Below are positions 33,687 to 43,229 of a stretch of 64,000 bases of DNA, piece after piece. The translations under genes and the position numbers were made by a program. A model generated the notes under the pieces. That model had not been told where the DNA came from, did no database searches, and was given only the letters and a program-made list of their open reading frames with translations. Location: NCBI RefSeq assembly GCF_004297125.1, contig NZ_SCVD01000038.1, forward strand, positions 1-64,000. Direction: 5' to 3'. Positions within the stretch are counted from its first letter, which is position 1. Each line of letters starts with the position of its first letter. This stretch comes from Phenylobacterium sp. (GTDB lineage: Bacteria > Pseudomonadota > Alphaproteobacteria > Caulobacterales > Caulobacteraceae).

Positions 33687-36335
33687 ATGGGTGGGGCGGC
33701 GCCCTGGAGCGTCAAGGGGATCGACCCCAAGGCCCGCGAGGTCGCGAAGGATCTTGCCCGCCGCTCAGGCATGACGCTCGGCGAGTGGCTGAACCGCGTC
33801 ATCCTCGAGGACGACGTCCCGGAGGAGGTCACCGCTGAGGCCCAATTCGGCGACCGAGGGTTCCGCGCCCAGGCGCCGCGCCTGCGGGCTATCTCGCCGC
33901 CCGCGCCGCCTTCGTCCACGCCCCCGGATCTGGTCCGTGTCGCCCACGCGCTGGACCGGCTGACCGACCGCATCGAAGCCTCCGAGACCCGCACCGGCCT
34001 CGCCATCAACGGCGTCGAGCATTCGGTCCGCCAGGCCCTGGCGCGCATCGAGACCGCCGAGCGCGAGCAGCACGCCGCCGCCAGCCGCCTCGAAGGCCTG
34101 CTGGCTGAGACCTCGGCCGAGCAGAGCTACTTCGGCGAGCGCCTGCGCCGCCTCGAGACCGGCGCCTCGGCCGGCCCGCGGTCGATCGAGGCCCTGAGGC
34201 TGATCGAGGGGCGCCTGGGCCGCATCGACCCCGAGCTCGTCGTCGAGACCGTGCTGCAGCGCCTGGGCGAGCGCCTCGCCGCGGCCGAGGCGAACACCGC
34301 CACGGCCCTGGAGGGCCTGAAGGGCTCGCTGGCCACGTTGGATCGCCGGCTCGGGTCGGTCGAGCACGGCGGCGGCGAACATGCCGAGGTGAAGTTCGAG
34401 GCTCTGGCCCAGGTTCTCACCCACCGGGTCGAGGCGGTTCGCGCCGAGGTGGCCGAGAAGATCGCCGCGGCCGGCGGTGAATCCCGCTTCGCCGAGCTGG
34501 CCGAGCAGGTCCGCGCCGCCGAGCGCCGCTCCGCCCAGGCGGTCGAGGAGATCGGCCGCCAGGTGCTGTCCATGGCCGAGGCGGTGGGCAAGAAGCTCAT
34601 CGAGGTCGACCAGCGCGGCGCCGAGGCCATCGACCAGGTCGGCAGCGAGATCGCCCGCATCGCCGGCGCCGTCGAACAGCGTCTGGCCCGCGGCGAGCAC
34701 GCCCAGGCCGAGGCCTTCGAGCGCTTCGGCGCCGAGCTGGCCAGCATCAGCCAGCGCATGGTCGCCGCGCCGCCGGCCCCGGCCCCGGCCCCGGCCCCGG
34801 CCCCGGCCGCCGAGGTCGTCTGGGACGCGCCCCGGATCTTCGCCCCGGAGCCCGACCTCGACCTTGACCTTGACCTTGAGCTCGCACCGGCAGCGGAGCC
34901 CCAGCCCGAAGCCACTTTCGACTCCGAAGCGTTCTTCGCGCCGCAACCGGAGGCGACCGTCGAAGAGGCCGCTGCCGCGGCGGCGGAAGCCGCGGACGAG
35001 CTCGACCCGATGGCGGAAGCCATCCGGCTGCTCGGTCCGCCGCCGGAACCCGAGCCCGAAGCCGCGTTCGCGCCCGAGGCGGCGTTCGGCCCCGAGCTCT
35101 ATTCTCGCGCCGAGACGGACTCCGGGCTGGAGGCGCCGGCCCAGCCCTCGACCGTCGCGCCGCCCTGGCGCCGCCTCGATCTCGACGTCCCCGAGCCGCG
35201 GATTCCCGAGACCTTCCAGCCGATCCGGGACGAGGAGGACGACGACGACCTCTTCCAGTCGGCCGAGCCCGTCGATCCGATCCGCGAGCTCTCGACCCGC
35301 CAGGTGATCGAGCAGGCTCGCGCCACCGCCCGCGCCGCGAAGGCGGACGCCGGCCCGGCCAAGGTCCGCGCCAAGATGAAGGCCGCCGCCTCCGGGCGCC
35401 TGTTCGCGGGCTTCGGGACCGACAAGGCCAAGACGGCGCCGCGGCACTCCGCGCTGCAGACCGCCCTGCTGGTGGCGGGCGGCGCGGCCTTCATGAGCGT
35501 GGGCGCCGCCGGCCTCACGCTGATGCAGGCGCAGAAGGAGCCGACGCCGGCGCCCGAGCCCGTCGCGCTCACCCCCGACGGCACGCCGGCCCGTGCGTCC
35601 ATGGCGCTGGGACCGGCGTCCTTCGCCAGTGTTCCCCCCGAGGCCAAGCCGCAGCCGGTCTTCGCGAAGGTCCGCGCCGACGTGGAAGCGGGCGTCCCGG
35701 GCGCCCTCAACACGCTCAAGTCCCTCGCCGAGGCCAATCACGCCCAGGCCCAGCTCTACCTGGCCCAGCTCTACGACGGCGGCGAGGCCGGCCTGCCACA
35801 GAACCCCGCGGAGGCCCGCCGCCTCACCACCCTGGCCGCCGAGAACGGCGACGTGAAGGCCGCGCACAACCTCGGCGTCTACCTGTTCCGTGGCGAGGGC
35901 GGCCCGCAGGACCTCGAGGGCGCGGCCCAGTGGTTCGGCAAGGCCGCCACCAACGGCGTGGTCGAGAGCCAGTATAACCTGGGCCTCCTCTACCAGTCGG
36001 GCAGCGGCCTGCCGAAGGATCTCGTCCGGGCCCGGGCGTGGTTCGAACGCGCCGCCGCCAAGGGCGACGTCCAGGCCCGCAAGGCGCTCGCCGACATGGC
36101 CAAGGCGGAACCGAAGCCCGAGCCGAAGGCGCAGCCGAAGCCTGCGCCCGCCGCGGCCGCGGCGCTGGCGCCGGCGCACAACATGAACGTGCGCCAGACC
36201 CAGCTCGTCCTGACCCGCCTCGGCTACTACGACGGCCCGCTGGATGGCCGCGCCAGCGTCGCCTACGACCGCGCGCTCGCCGAATATCGCCGCGACCAGT
36301 CCGGCGGCCCGCCCCTGCACGTCTACCAGCGTTGA
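33687..36335 (+). CDS. podJ: Polar localisation scaffold PodJ
   Basis: An 882-aa bitopic polarity factor. The opening APWSVKGIDPKAREVAKDLA then RSGMTLGEWLNRVI is the typical PodJ N terminus. Residues about 85-370 form long coiled coils, then a Pro/Glu-rich acidic linker (about 360-560), a membrane helix at about 591-611, and a periplasmic part with Sel1-type TPR repeats (about 688-797) and a C-terminal peptidoglycan-binding domain (NVRQTQLVLTRLGYYDGPLD, about 832-878). Caulobacter PodJ recruits PleC and pilus machinery to the pole. It is about 90 aa shorter than that protein, mostly in the linker. A long antisense open frame here is a composition artefact. Confidence 0.93.
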   Translation: MGGAAPWSVKGIDPKAREVAKDLARRSGMTLGEWLNRVILEDDVPEEVTAEAQFGDRGFRAQAPRLRAISPPAPPSSTPPDLVRVAHALDRLTDRIEASETRTGLAINGVEHSVRQALARIETAEREQHAAASRLEGLLAETSAEQSYFGERLRRLETGASAGPRSIEALRLIEGRLGRIDPELVVETVLQRLGERLAAAEANTATALEGLKGSLATLDRRLGSVEHGGGEHAEVKFEALAQVLTHRVEAVRAEVAEKIAAAGGESRFAELAEQVRAAERRSAQAVEEIGRQVLSMAEAVGKKLIEVDQRGAEAIDQVGSEIARIAGAVEQRLARGEHAQAEAFERFGAELASISQRMVAAPPAPAPAPAPAPAAEVVWDAPRIFAPEPDLDLDLDLELAPAAEPQPEATFDSEAFFAPQPEATVEEAAAAAAEAADELDPMAEAIRLLGPPPEPEPEAAFAPEAAFGPELYSRAETDSGLEAPAQPSTVAPPWRRLDLDVPEPRIPETFQPIRDEEDDDDLFQSAEPVDPIRELSTRQVIEQARATARAAKADAGPAKVRAKMKAAASGRLFAGFGTDKAKTAPRHSALQTALLVAGGAAFMSVGAAGLTLMQAQKEPTPAPEPVALTPDGTPARASMALGPASFASVPPEAKPQPVFAKVRADVEAGVPGALNTLKSLAEANHAQAQLYLAQLYDGGEAGLPQNPAEARRLTTLAAENGDVKAAHNLGVYLFRGEGGPQDLEGAAQWFGKAATNGVVESQYNLGLLYQSGSGLPKDLVRARAWFERAAAKGDVQARKALADMAKAEPKPEPKAQPKPAPAAAAALAPAHNMNVRQTQLVLTRLGYYDGPLDGRASVAYDRALAEYRRDQSGGPPLHVYQR

Positions 36336-36366
36336 CGTTTAGCCCTGGGCGGAAGTAGGCCCGGAC

Positions 36367-37287
36367 GTGGACATCTACCTGCCCATCGCCGAGGTGGCCG
36401 TGAACGCCCCGCTGATCGTGCTCCTGGGCGCGGTCGTGGGCTTCATCTCCGGCATGTTCGGCATCGGCGGCGGGTTCCTGATGACGCCCATGCTGGTGTT
36501 CCTGGGCATTCCCGCGCCGGTCGCGGTCTCGTCGATGGCCAACCACGTGGCCGCCTCGTCCATGTCCAGCGTCATCGCCTACAGCCGCCGCCGGGCGGTG
36601 GACCTGCGGATGGGGGGCGTGCTGGCCGCCGGCGGCGTCGTCGGCGCCTTCGCCGGCGTCGAGCTGTTCCGCTGGCTGCGGCTGCTGGGCCAGGCCGACC
36701 TGGTGGTCTCGGTCTCCTACCTGCTGTTCCTCAGCGTCATCGGCGGCCTGATGCTGATGGAGAGCCTGGGCGCCATCCTGCGCCGCCGCCGGGGCGATCC
36801 CGCGCCGCCGCGCCGCGACCGCCGGCCCGTCTGGCTCTACGGCCTGCCGCTCAAGATGCGCTTTCCGCGCTCGCGCCTCTACATCAGTGTGGTCCCGCCG
36901 CTGACGCTGGGCGCCTTCGTGGGCGTCCTGTCGGCGATCATGGGGGTGGGTGGCGGCTTCGTGCTGGTGCCGGCCATGGTCTACATCCTGCGCATGCCGG
37001 CCGGCATGGTGGTGGGCACCAGCCTCCTGCAGATCATCATCACCACGGCGCTCACCGGCGTGCTGCAGGCGGGCCGCAACCAGACCGTCGACATCGTCCT
37101 GGCCACCCTGCTCCTGCTCGGCGGCATCGTCGGGGCCCAGTTCGGCGCCCGGGCCTCGGCGCGGTTCCGGGCGGAGGAGCTGCGGGCCATCCTGGCGCTG
37201 ATCGTGCTGCTGGTCGGGCTGCGCATGGGCCTCGGCCTGTTCCTCACGCCCGACGAGCCGTTCGTCCTGCTGTCGGGGATGGGCTGA
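36367..37287 (+). CDS. TauE/SafE family sulfite exporter-like protein
   Basis: A 306-aa inner-membrane protein with about eight helices in two repeats, each with a glycine-rich motif: GMFGIGGGFLMTPMLVFLGI (about 29-48) and IMGVGGGFVLVPAMVYIL (about 193-210). The family exports sulfite or organosulfonates. The start is GTG 36367. The stop overlaps the next ATG by one base. The TauE plus TIGR02186 pair is a recurring alphaproteobacterial arrangement. Confidence 0.9.
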   Translation: MDIYLPIAEVAVNAPLIVLLGAVVGFISGMFGIGGGFLMTPMLVFLGIPAPVAVSSMANHVAASSMSSVIAYSRRRAVDLRMGGVLAAGGVVGAFAGVELFRWLRLLGQADLVVSVSYLLFLSVIGGLMLMESLGAILRRRRGDPAPPRRDRRPVWLYGLPLKMRFPRSRLYISVVPPLTLGAFVGVLSAIMGVGGGFVLVPAMVYILRMPAGMVVGTSLLQIIITTALTGVLQAGRNQTVDIVLATLLLLGGIVGAQFGARASARFRAEELRAILALIVLLVGLRMGLGLFLTPDEPFVLLSGMG

Positions 37288-38099
37288 TGATCGGGCCGAT
37301 CCTCGCGCTGGCGGCGACGGCGACCGTCCCCAGCCCGCCGCTGCCGCCTTCGCCGGCCGCCTCCGCCCCGGTGATCTCGGCGGCGCTCACCGACACGACC
37401 GTCCAGGTGAAGTCCGACTTCCGCGGCGCCCGCATCGTGCTCTACGGCGCCGTTTTCGACGCCGCCGCCAAGCCCAGCGACGTCGTCGTGCTGGTCCGCG
37501 GGCCGGAACAGCCGGTCCGCCTGACGCGCAAGCAGAAGGTCGTCGGCCTCTGGCTCAACAGCCGCCCGGTGGTGTTCCGCGGCGCCCCGGGCTTCTACCG
37601 CGCCGCCTCCAACCGGCCGCTGGAGGACATCGCCAACTTCGGGACGCTGCGCCGGCTGGGCGCGGGCGTCGACCACCTGCCCATCAACGCGCCGGCCGAA
37701 CAGCATATCGAGACCCGCTATGGTGTCCGCGACGTGGTCGTCTCCAGCCTGGGCCCCGACTACTACGACTGGCGGCGCGCGGTGGTCCGCCTCAAGGAGA
37801 AGGCCGGCCTCTATCACGAGGACGGCCGCGGCGTGCGCTTCGTCGACCGCGGCCTGTTCCGGGCCGAGATCGCGCTCCCCACCGGCGCGCCGACCGGCGT
37901 CTACCGCGCCGAAATCCTGCTTTTTCAGGACGGCAAGCCGGTCTCCAGCCGGGCCCGCACGCTGACGGTGGAGAAGGTGGGCGTCGAACGGGCCCTTTAC
38001 GTATGGGCTCATGACAGGCCATGGTCCTACGGTCTGGCAGCCATGGCGTTCGCGCTGGCGGCCGGTTGGGCGGCCTCGGCGGCATTCCGGAGAGATTGA
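37287..38099 (+). CDS. TIGR02186 family protein
   Basis: A 270-aa envelope protein: N-terminal signal or anchor, a beta-rich middle (VQVKSDFRGARIVLYGAVFD, VVVLVRGPEQPVRLTRKQK), and a C-terminal membrane helix at about 243-263. The whole pattern is that of TIGR02186, consistently encoded next to TauE/SafE permeases, so it probably assists that transporter. It is coupled to the permease gene by a one-base overlap. The function is not established. Confidence 0.87.
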   Translation: MIGPILALAATATVPSPPLPPSPAASAPVISAALTDTTVQVKSDFRGARIVLYGAVFDAAAKPSDVVVLVRGPEQPVRLTRKQKVVGLWLNSRPVVFRGAPGFYRAASNRPLEDIANFGTLRRLGAGVDHLPINAPAEQHIETRYGVRDVVVSSLGPDYYDWRRAVVRLKEKAGLYHEDGRGVRFVDRGLFRAEIALPTGAPTGVYRAEILLFQDGKPVSSRARTLTVEKVGVERALYVWAHDRPWSYGLAAMAFALAAGWAASAAFRRD

Positions 38100-38105
38100 T
38101 TGCTC

Positions 38106-38573
38106 ATGGATGACGTGCGGCCCGCCCCTCGGGCGGAGTCCATTCCCGGAGCCCTATGGACGATCGCGCTCGTCGCGCTTTCGCCGTTCCCGCTCTCGGC
38201 GCTGGTCTATTGCTACGGCCCGGCACAATGGAGCGCCCCCGCCCTGACCACCCTCCAGGCCTGGTCGGCGGTGACCCTGGCGTTCCTGGGCGGAGTCCGC
38301 TGGGGCCTCGAAACCCGCGAGCCCAGCCCACGCATCATGCGCCAGATGTTCTCCTTCCTCTGCGCCGTCGCGGCCGTGGTGGTCCTGCTCGCCCGCGGCC
38401 GCGCGCCGGAGACCTGGATCCTGGGCGGCTTTGTGGTCGCCTTCCTGATCCAGTGGCTGTTCGACCACCAGACGCCCGACACCCCCTCGCGCTACCCGAT
38501 CCTCTCCACCGCCGTCACCGCCGCCGCCTGCGTCTCGCTCGGCCTGGCGCTGGAAAAGGCGATGAACGGCTAG
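38106..38573 (+). CDS. DUF3429 membrane protein
   Basis: A 155-aa protein with about five hydrophobic segments and the family block LAFLGGVRWGLETRE (about 61-75). The function is unknown. ATG 38106 lies 6 bp after the TIGR02186 stop, so it belongs to the same operon. The TAG stop at 38571-38573 consists of a TA target dinucleotide plus the first G of an inserted IS630-type element. Confidence 0.83.
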   Translation: MDDVRPAPRAESIPGALWTIALVALSPFPLSALVYCYGPAQWSAPALTTLQAWSAVTLAFLGGVRWGLETREPSPRIMRQMFSFLCAVAAVVVLLARGRAPETWILGGFVVAFLIQWLFDHQTPDTPSRYPILSTAVTAAACVSLGLALEKAMNG

Positions 38574-39038
38574 GGCATTCGCCAATGTCGTTGAATCGAA
38601 TGTGATGGGTGGAGGGATTCCGTCGATTGGGCGGATGTGAGCCGCTGTAGGTCTCCGATTTGGAGGCGAAGATGCCAGCCGCGCATTCAGGCGATCATCT
38701 TCGGAAGCGGGTGATCGGCAAGGTCCCCTGGGGCCACTGGGAGACCACCACCTTCACCGCCGGCCTGCGTTGCGGCGGGCTGACCGCCCCATGGGTCCCC
38801 GACGGGGCCATGAACAAGCTGGCCTTCGAGATCTATGTCGAGAAGGTGCTCGTCCCGACCCTCAAGCCCATCGAGATGGCCTTCGCCAAGCTCAAGGCGC
38901 TGCTCCGCAAGGCCGCCGAACGCACGGTCGGAGCCCTATGGGATCGCATCGGACAGGTCCTCGACGCCGTCACGCCAGACGAATGCGCCAACCACTTCCG
39001 CCATGCCGGATATGGGTCAACTTAGGTGGCGAATGCTC
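38573..39038 (+). mobile_element. Deleted IS630-family element
   Basis: A 466-bp remnant bounded by inverted ends: the left begins GGGCATTCGCCAATG, and the right end reads GAGCATTCGCCACCT on the other strand. A TA dinucleotide flanks both sides (38571-38572, 39039-39040), as expected for IS630/Tc1 insertion. Intact members are about 1 kb; two internal deletions account for the missing length. Because it keeps both ends, it could be moved by a transposase supplied elsewhere. Confidence 0.87.
38672..39025 (+). pseudogene. IS630 transposase, twice internally deleted
   Basis: A 117-codon open remnant. MPAAHSGDHLRKRVIG is the transposase N terminus, joined directly to the mid-domain segment KVPWGHWETTTFTAGLRC. 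A second junction fuses VLVPTLKP to IEMAFAKLKALLRKAAERT, removing the VMDNLGSHK-type segment with the second catalytic Asp. The C-terminal ECANHFRHAGY is typical. It cannot be an active transposase. Confidence 0.87.
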
Positions 39039-39145
39039 TAGTGGCGTTTGAAACAACTGCAACAAACTTCTCCCGTCCGCGACTTCGGCCAGGCGCCTAA
39101 CCCGCGGATAACCGTTCCCACACGCAAGTATTGGGGAGCACGTTG

Positions 39146-39841
39146 ATGACTTTGAAGCGGCTAACGGCTGCGACCTTCTCGGTCGTGGCGTTCGGGCTGA
39201 GCGCCAGCGCTCATGCGGCCACCTATACCGATCGCGCCAGCTTCGACGCGGCGGTGTCGGGCCAAACGACGGTGACCTTCGAAGGCTTGGTGCCGGCTGC
39301 GGCCGATATCAAGGACTATGGCGCCTCGGCTTCGATCGGCGGCGTGCTGTTCAACAACAGCGTCGATGTCACGGTTTTCGCCATGGACCCTTCCCTGCTC
39401 GCAGGTACGGCCTACGGCAGCGACTTTCTGGCGTGGGACACCAGTCCGCCGTTTGACGGTGGCGCGCACGTCCTGACGCTGACCTTCGCGAACGGTCCGG
39501 TGACGGCGTTCGGATTCGACTTTATGGAACTACGTGGCCACGCATCGACGTACACTGTGGACGTGGGCGGGCTTTCGTTTAGCGCCGCCTCAGGCGGCCC
39601 GGCGTCCAGCTTCTTCGGATACACCTCGAGCACGGCGTTCAGCTCCATCACCTTCACTCAGACGCCGCTGGACGACCAAAATTTCGATTTCTACTCGATG
39701 GACAATTTTTCCTACGTGCAGCAGCGGCTCGCCGACGTGGACTCGGCTGTACCGGAGCCGGCGAGTTGGGCCCTGATGGTGCTCGGCTTCGGCGGTCTGG
39801 GCGCCGCGCTGCGCCGGAGAAGGCTGATGATGCCGGCCTGA
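39146..39841 (+). CDS. PEPxxWA-CTERM surface protein
   Basis: A 231-aa exported protein: signal peptide (about 1-22, ending ASAHA), a beta-rich body with FEGLVPAA and GFDFMELRGH segments, and the sorting tail PEPASWALMVLGFGGLG then RRRR. This tail is recognised by an exosortase system that is not in this window. GGGGAG before ATG 39146 fixes the start. The base composition is slightly more AT-rich than the neighbours. It lies just downstream of the IS remnant. Confidence 0.88.
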   Translation: MTLKRLTAATFSVVAFGLSASAHAATYTDRASFDAAVSGQTTVTFEGLVPAAADIKDYGASASIGGVLFNNSVDVTVFAMDPSLLAGTAYGSDFLAWDTSPPFDGGAHVLTLTFANGPVTAFGFDFMELRGHASTYTVDVGGLSFSAASGGPASSFFGYTSSTAFSSITFTQTPLDDQNFDFYSMDNFSYVQQRLADVDSAVPEPASWALMVLGFGGLGAALRRRRLMMPA

Positions 39842-39957
39842 AGCGTCCGGCCCCCGGTCGCCACTGTTCGTCGCGCGCCGAATGACCTTGGTCGTCGACT
39901 TGTGATGTCCTAGGGCGTAACCGCGCCGCGGATCTGGCGCGTTGAGGATTCGATCGG

Positions 39958-41178
39958 ATGATGCTGGAGGACGCCCAGCAGCGGTTGGGCGAGTTCCTGT
40001 CGCCGCTGACGGTGGATGTGTTCCTGGGCGAGGGGCTGTCGGGCGGCTTCCGTCTGGTCCGCCACGACGGCGCATCGTCGCGCGCCGGTCTCCTGGGCCC
40101 CGATCCCGAGGCGCTGCTCGCCTCGGCCACGCACCTGGCCGCCGACCTGACCTACCATTCCGCCAACGCCTCCGGACCGCCGCCCAGCCTGGCGGGCGTC
40201 GCCGACCCGGCCGACTTCCGCGCGCGCATCGCCGCCTTCCACGCCCGGAATTATTCCGTCCGCTTCCCCGACCTGCGCCCGCTCGCGCCCGCGGTCGACG
40301 CCGTGGCCCGGTCCCTGGAGCTGCTGATCCACCAGCCGGTGAGCGCTTCGGCCTTCTGGAGCCGCGGCGGCATGCGCGCGCCGGTCCATTACGACGACCA
40401 CGACCTTATTGTCGTCCAGCTTAAGGGGACCAAGCGCTGGTACGTCTCCACGCGCCCGTCGCCGCTGTTCAATACCTGGAAGGGCGTCTCGGGCAATCCG
40501 CCGGACCTGGGCGCCCATGAGGTCGTCGATCTCGCGCCCGGCGACCTGATGTACCTGCCGCGCGGCACGTTCCACACGGTGGATTCCGACACGGAGTCCG
40601 TCCACCTGGCCATCGGCTTCACGCCGCTCACCCTGCGCGAGGCGATCGTGGCGGCGCTGGACCACCTGTCCGACATGAACCGGCCGCTGCGCGCCACCGT
40701 CGCCGGCCGGATGGAAGGCGTCGATCCGCAGGCGCTGGGGGGGGCAGTGGCCGAGGCCGTCGGCCAGCTCCTCAACGCCGTGCGCGCGCCGGGCTTCCTC
40801 ACCGCCGCGCTGCAGCGCCGCTCGTCGCGAGCGATCGGCGGGCTCGACCGCCTGCCGCGGCCGGCCCAGCCCCCGGCCCTCGGCCTCGACACCGTGCTGC
40901 GCCATGCTGACCACGCGTTCAGCCACCTGGGCGCCAACGCCGAAACCATCGACTTCGCCTATCCGGGCGGCCACCTCTACATCCACCGCGGCGCCCAGGA
41001 GGCCGTGGTGTTCATCGCCGAGACCCAGAGCTTCCGGGTGCGCGACCTGCCCGGCGACATCGGCGACGAGGTGCGCCTGGCCCTGGCCGCGCGGTTCGTG
41101 GAGGTGGGCTTCCTGGAGGTCGCCTCGCCCCAGCCCGGCGTCGCGGACCTGTTCGGGGCGGGGGCGACCAGCCGCTAA
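39958..41178 (+). CDS. JmjC-domain Fe(II)/2-oxoglutarate oxygenase-like protein
   Basis: A 406-aa cupin-4/JmjC protein. The metal-binding facial triad is visible: His144 and Asp146 in APVHYDDHD, and His206 in LPRGTFHTV. LKGTKRWYVS matches the family strand after HxD. Bacterial relatives hydroxylate ribosomal proteins (YcfD type), but this one is larger and divergent, so the substrate is open. Residues 230-406 form an unassigned C-terminal domain. The stop shares CTAA with the convergent gene. Confidence 0.83.
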   Translation: MMLEDAQQRLGEFLSPLTVDVFLGEGLSGGFRLVRHDGASSRAGLLGPDPEALLASATHLAADLTYHSANASGPPPSLAGVADPADFRARIAAFHARNYSVRFPDLRPLAPAVDAVARSLELLIHQPVSASAFWSRGGMRAPVHYDDHDLIVVQLKGTKRWYVSTRPSPLFNTWKGVSGNPPDLGAHEVVDLAPGDLMYLPRGTFHTVDSDTESVHLAIGFTPLTLREAIVAALDHLSDMNRPLRATVAGRMEGVDPQALGGAVAEAVGQLLNAVRAPGFLTAALQRRSSRAIGGLDRLPRPAQPPALGLDTVLRHADHAFSHLGANAETIDFAYPGGHLYIHRGAQEAVVFIAETQSFRVRDLPGDIGDEVRLALAARFVEVGFLEVASPQPGVADLFGAGATSR

Positions 41179-42029
41179 CGCCAGTCGCGCTCGGCCATCG
41201 CCTGCAACTCGTCGATCCGCTGGCGGTAGATGTTGGCCACCGAGCGGCGGGAGCGGCGCGCCGCTTCTTCGCGGATGTCCAGCCAATCCGCCTGGTCCGC
41301 CGCCAGTTCGTCCTGCCTAGCGCCGGCCGCCACCGCCGCGGCGTAGGCCCGCTTCATCCGCCGATCCATGGCCGCCAGCCCGGCGTCGCCGCAGACCATC
41401 TCGCGGGCCAGCGAGGGTGCGTCGCGGCAGTCGAAGGAGACGCGCGCGGGCTCCACGGCCGCGGCGTCGCGCGGGACGGGCGCCTCGGCGATTTCCCGCG
41501 CCGCCGACGGGGCGGGCGGCAGCGGCAGGGGCGCCGGGCGGGGCGTGATCGGCAGCACCTGCGCCTCGCGGGGGGAGGCAGGCGCCTGCGGGGGCAATCG
41601 CGGCGACGGCGCGCCCTGCGCCCGGGGCAGGACTTCCAGCTTGGCCGATGCGGAGGGCGGCGGCACGCGCAGGGGCGCAACCTCGGCCACCTCGACATTC
41701 ATCGGCCGGGCGGCCGCCAGGGCGGCGGACTCGGAGACAGGGCGTCGCGCCGCCGGCGTCGGCCCGTCGGTCCGCGCCAGCAGGAATCCGCCGCCGAACG
41801 CCGCCAGCACGGCGGCGGCGACCGCGAGCTTTGGCCAGGCTGTAGCCCGGCGCTCGGACGGGAGGTCCGTCGGCGCGCCGGGCCGGACTCTCAGCGGCTC
41901 GTCCCACGACCGCGGCTCGGGATCGCGCCCCGGCCGCACCTCGAACTCGCGAGGCGTGTCGTCGGCATAGCTCTGGAAGCCCGGCGCGGAACCCCGCATG
42001 GGGTCGCCCCTCGGATCGTCAGTCGGCAT
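41175..42029 (-). CDS. Membrane-anchored protein with LprI-like (DUF1311) C terminus
   Basis: A 284-aa protein: acidic/Arg-rich cytoplasmic N terminus (about 1-65), one membrane helix (about 69-86), a long Pro/Ala-rich periplasmic linker, and a C-terminal domain (about 200-284) with SFDCRDAPSLAREMVCGD and LAADQADWLDIREEA, the pattern of lysozyme-inhibitor LprI-like domains with two conserved Cys. It may bind or inhibit a periplasmic lysozyme-like enzyme. ATG 42029 was used; a TTG six bases upstream is possible. Confidence 0.7.
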   Translation of the reverse strand: MPTDDPRGDPMRGSAPGFQSYADDTPREFEVRPGRDPEPRSWDEPLRVRPGAPTDLPSERRATAWPKLAVAAAVLAAFGGGFLLARTDGPTPAARRPVSESAALAAARPMNVEVAEVAPLRVPPPSASAKLEVLPRAQGAPSPRLPPQAPASPREAQVLPITPRPAPLPLPPAPSAAREIAEAPVPRDAAAVEPARVSFDCRDAPSLAREMVCGDAGLAAMDRRMKRAYAAAVAAGARQDELAADQADWLDIREEAARRSRRSVANIYRQRIDELQAMAERDWR

Positions 42030-42152
42030 CGCCAACGCTCACGTGTCAGGTCCCTCGCGTATTCAATCCATCGGACGCGCCCTGGGTTGCGTGCGACGTT
42101 GAGCGCCCGCCGCCGCCGGCTATGGTGCGGCTAGGCGGCGAGGGGATCTGTG

Positions 42153-43163
42153 ATGCGGCGATGGATGGTTGGCCTGCTGGCGGCGATGCTGACCGCGCTC
42201 CCGGCGGTTGCCGCCGACTTCGCGCCGCCGCCGCTCAAGGGGCCGACGCCCTGGACCCACCCGCGCTTCGACGAGAGGCCGGGCGACTTCACCTTCGCCG
42301 TGGTCACCGACCTGGAGTCCGGCTACCGGACCGGCGTCTTCGATGTGGCCGTCCGCGACCTGCAACTGCTGCGGCCGGCCTTCGTCATCACCGTGGGCGA
42401 CCAGATCGACGGCGGGACCGAGGACGAGGCCCAGCTTGAGAAGGAGTGGTCCGAGTTCGACGCCCGCCTGGCCGGGCTGAAGGCGCCCTACTTCCACATC
42501 GGCGGCAACCACGACCTCACCAACCTGACCCAGCGCAAGGTCTGGGCGCGCCGCTACGGCCCGCGCTACTACCACTTCAGCTACAAGGGCGTCCTGTTCC
42601 TCGCGCTCGACACCGAGGACTACGCGCCCGAGCGGATGGCCGAGATCTACCGCCTGCGCGCCGAATACCTCGCCGCCCGCGACACCGATCCGGACAAGGC
42701 GAAGAGCCTGCCCTACGCCAGCCTGATGGAGGCCAAGGTCGGCGAGGTGAGCGACGCCCAGAGCACCTATTTCGAGAAGGTCATCGCCGCCAATCCCAGG
42801 GCCCGGCACGTCGTGGTGCTGATGCACAAGCCCGTCTGGCGACGCTCCGGCCCCGGCGGCCTGGCCCGCATCGAGGCGGCGCTGAAGGGGCGGCCCTACA
42901 CCGTCCTCAACGGTCACCTGCACCGCTACGGCCATGCCGAGAGGGACGGCCGCGACTACATCACCCTGGGCACCACCGGCGGCGAGTGGGCCGACAACGA
43001 GACTCCCGGGGCCTTCGACCACATCATGTGGGTGACCGTGACTGCGGACGGCCCCTCCATCGCCAACCTTCGGCTGGACGGCGTGCTGGACAAGACCGGC
43101 CGGATCCCCGCCGGCGGCGACAGGCTGTGCCTCAGCCGCAAGGGCCCCAACTGCGCGCGATAG
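42153..43163 (+). CDS. Secreted calcineurin-like metallophosphoesterase
   Basis: A 336-aa exported phosphoesterase with signal peptide (about 1-21). Metal motifs: VVTDLESGYRTGVF in place of the usual DxH block, FVITVGDQIDGG (GDxxD), GGNHDLTN (GNHD), MHKPVW, and NGHLHRYGH. The DLE replacement of DxH is common in the TDRTGG-like branch of this superfamily, so activity is not excluded. The start is ATG 42153 after AGGGG at good spacing; GTG 42150 is in frame. Substrate unknown. Confidence 0.85.
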   Translation: MRRWMVGLLAAMLTALPAVAADFAPPPLKGPTPWTHPRFDERPGDFTFAVVTDLESGYRTGVFDVAVRDLQLLRPAFVITVGDQIDGGTEDEAQLEKEWSEFDARLAGLKAPYFHIGGNHDLTNLTQRKVWARRYGPRYYHFSYKGVLFLALDTEDYAPERMAEIYRLRAEYLAARDTDPDKAKSLPYASLMEAKVGEVSDAQSTYFEKVIAANPRARHVVVLMHKPVWRRSGPGGLARIEAALKGRPYTVLNGHLHRYGHAERDGRDYITLGTTGGEWADNETPGAFDHIMWVTVTADGPSIANLRLDGVLDKTGRIPAGGDRLCLSRKGPNCAR

Positions 43164-43229
43164 GCGGCCGCGGTTGACAACGCCGCCGGCCCGTGGCGCT
43201 TCCGGCGCGTCCAGGGGAGGGGCCAATCC

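Noticed and set aside
33765..36320. 851-codon open frame antisense to podJ
   Set aside because: Low-complexity Gly/Leu/Arg translation mirroring the coiled coil of PodJ; no ribosome site and no domain.
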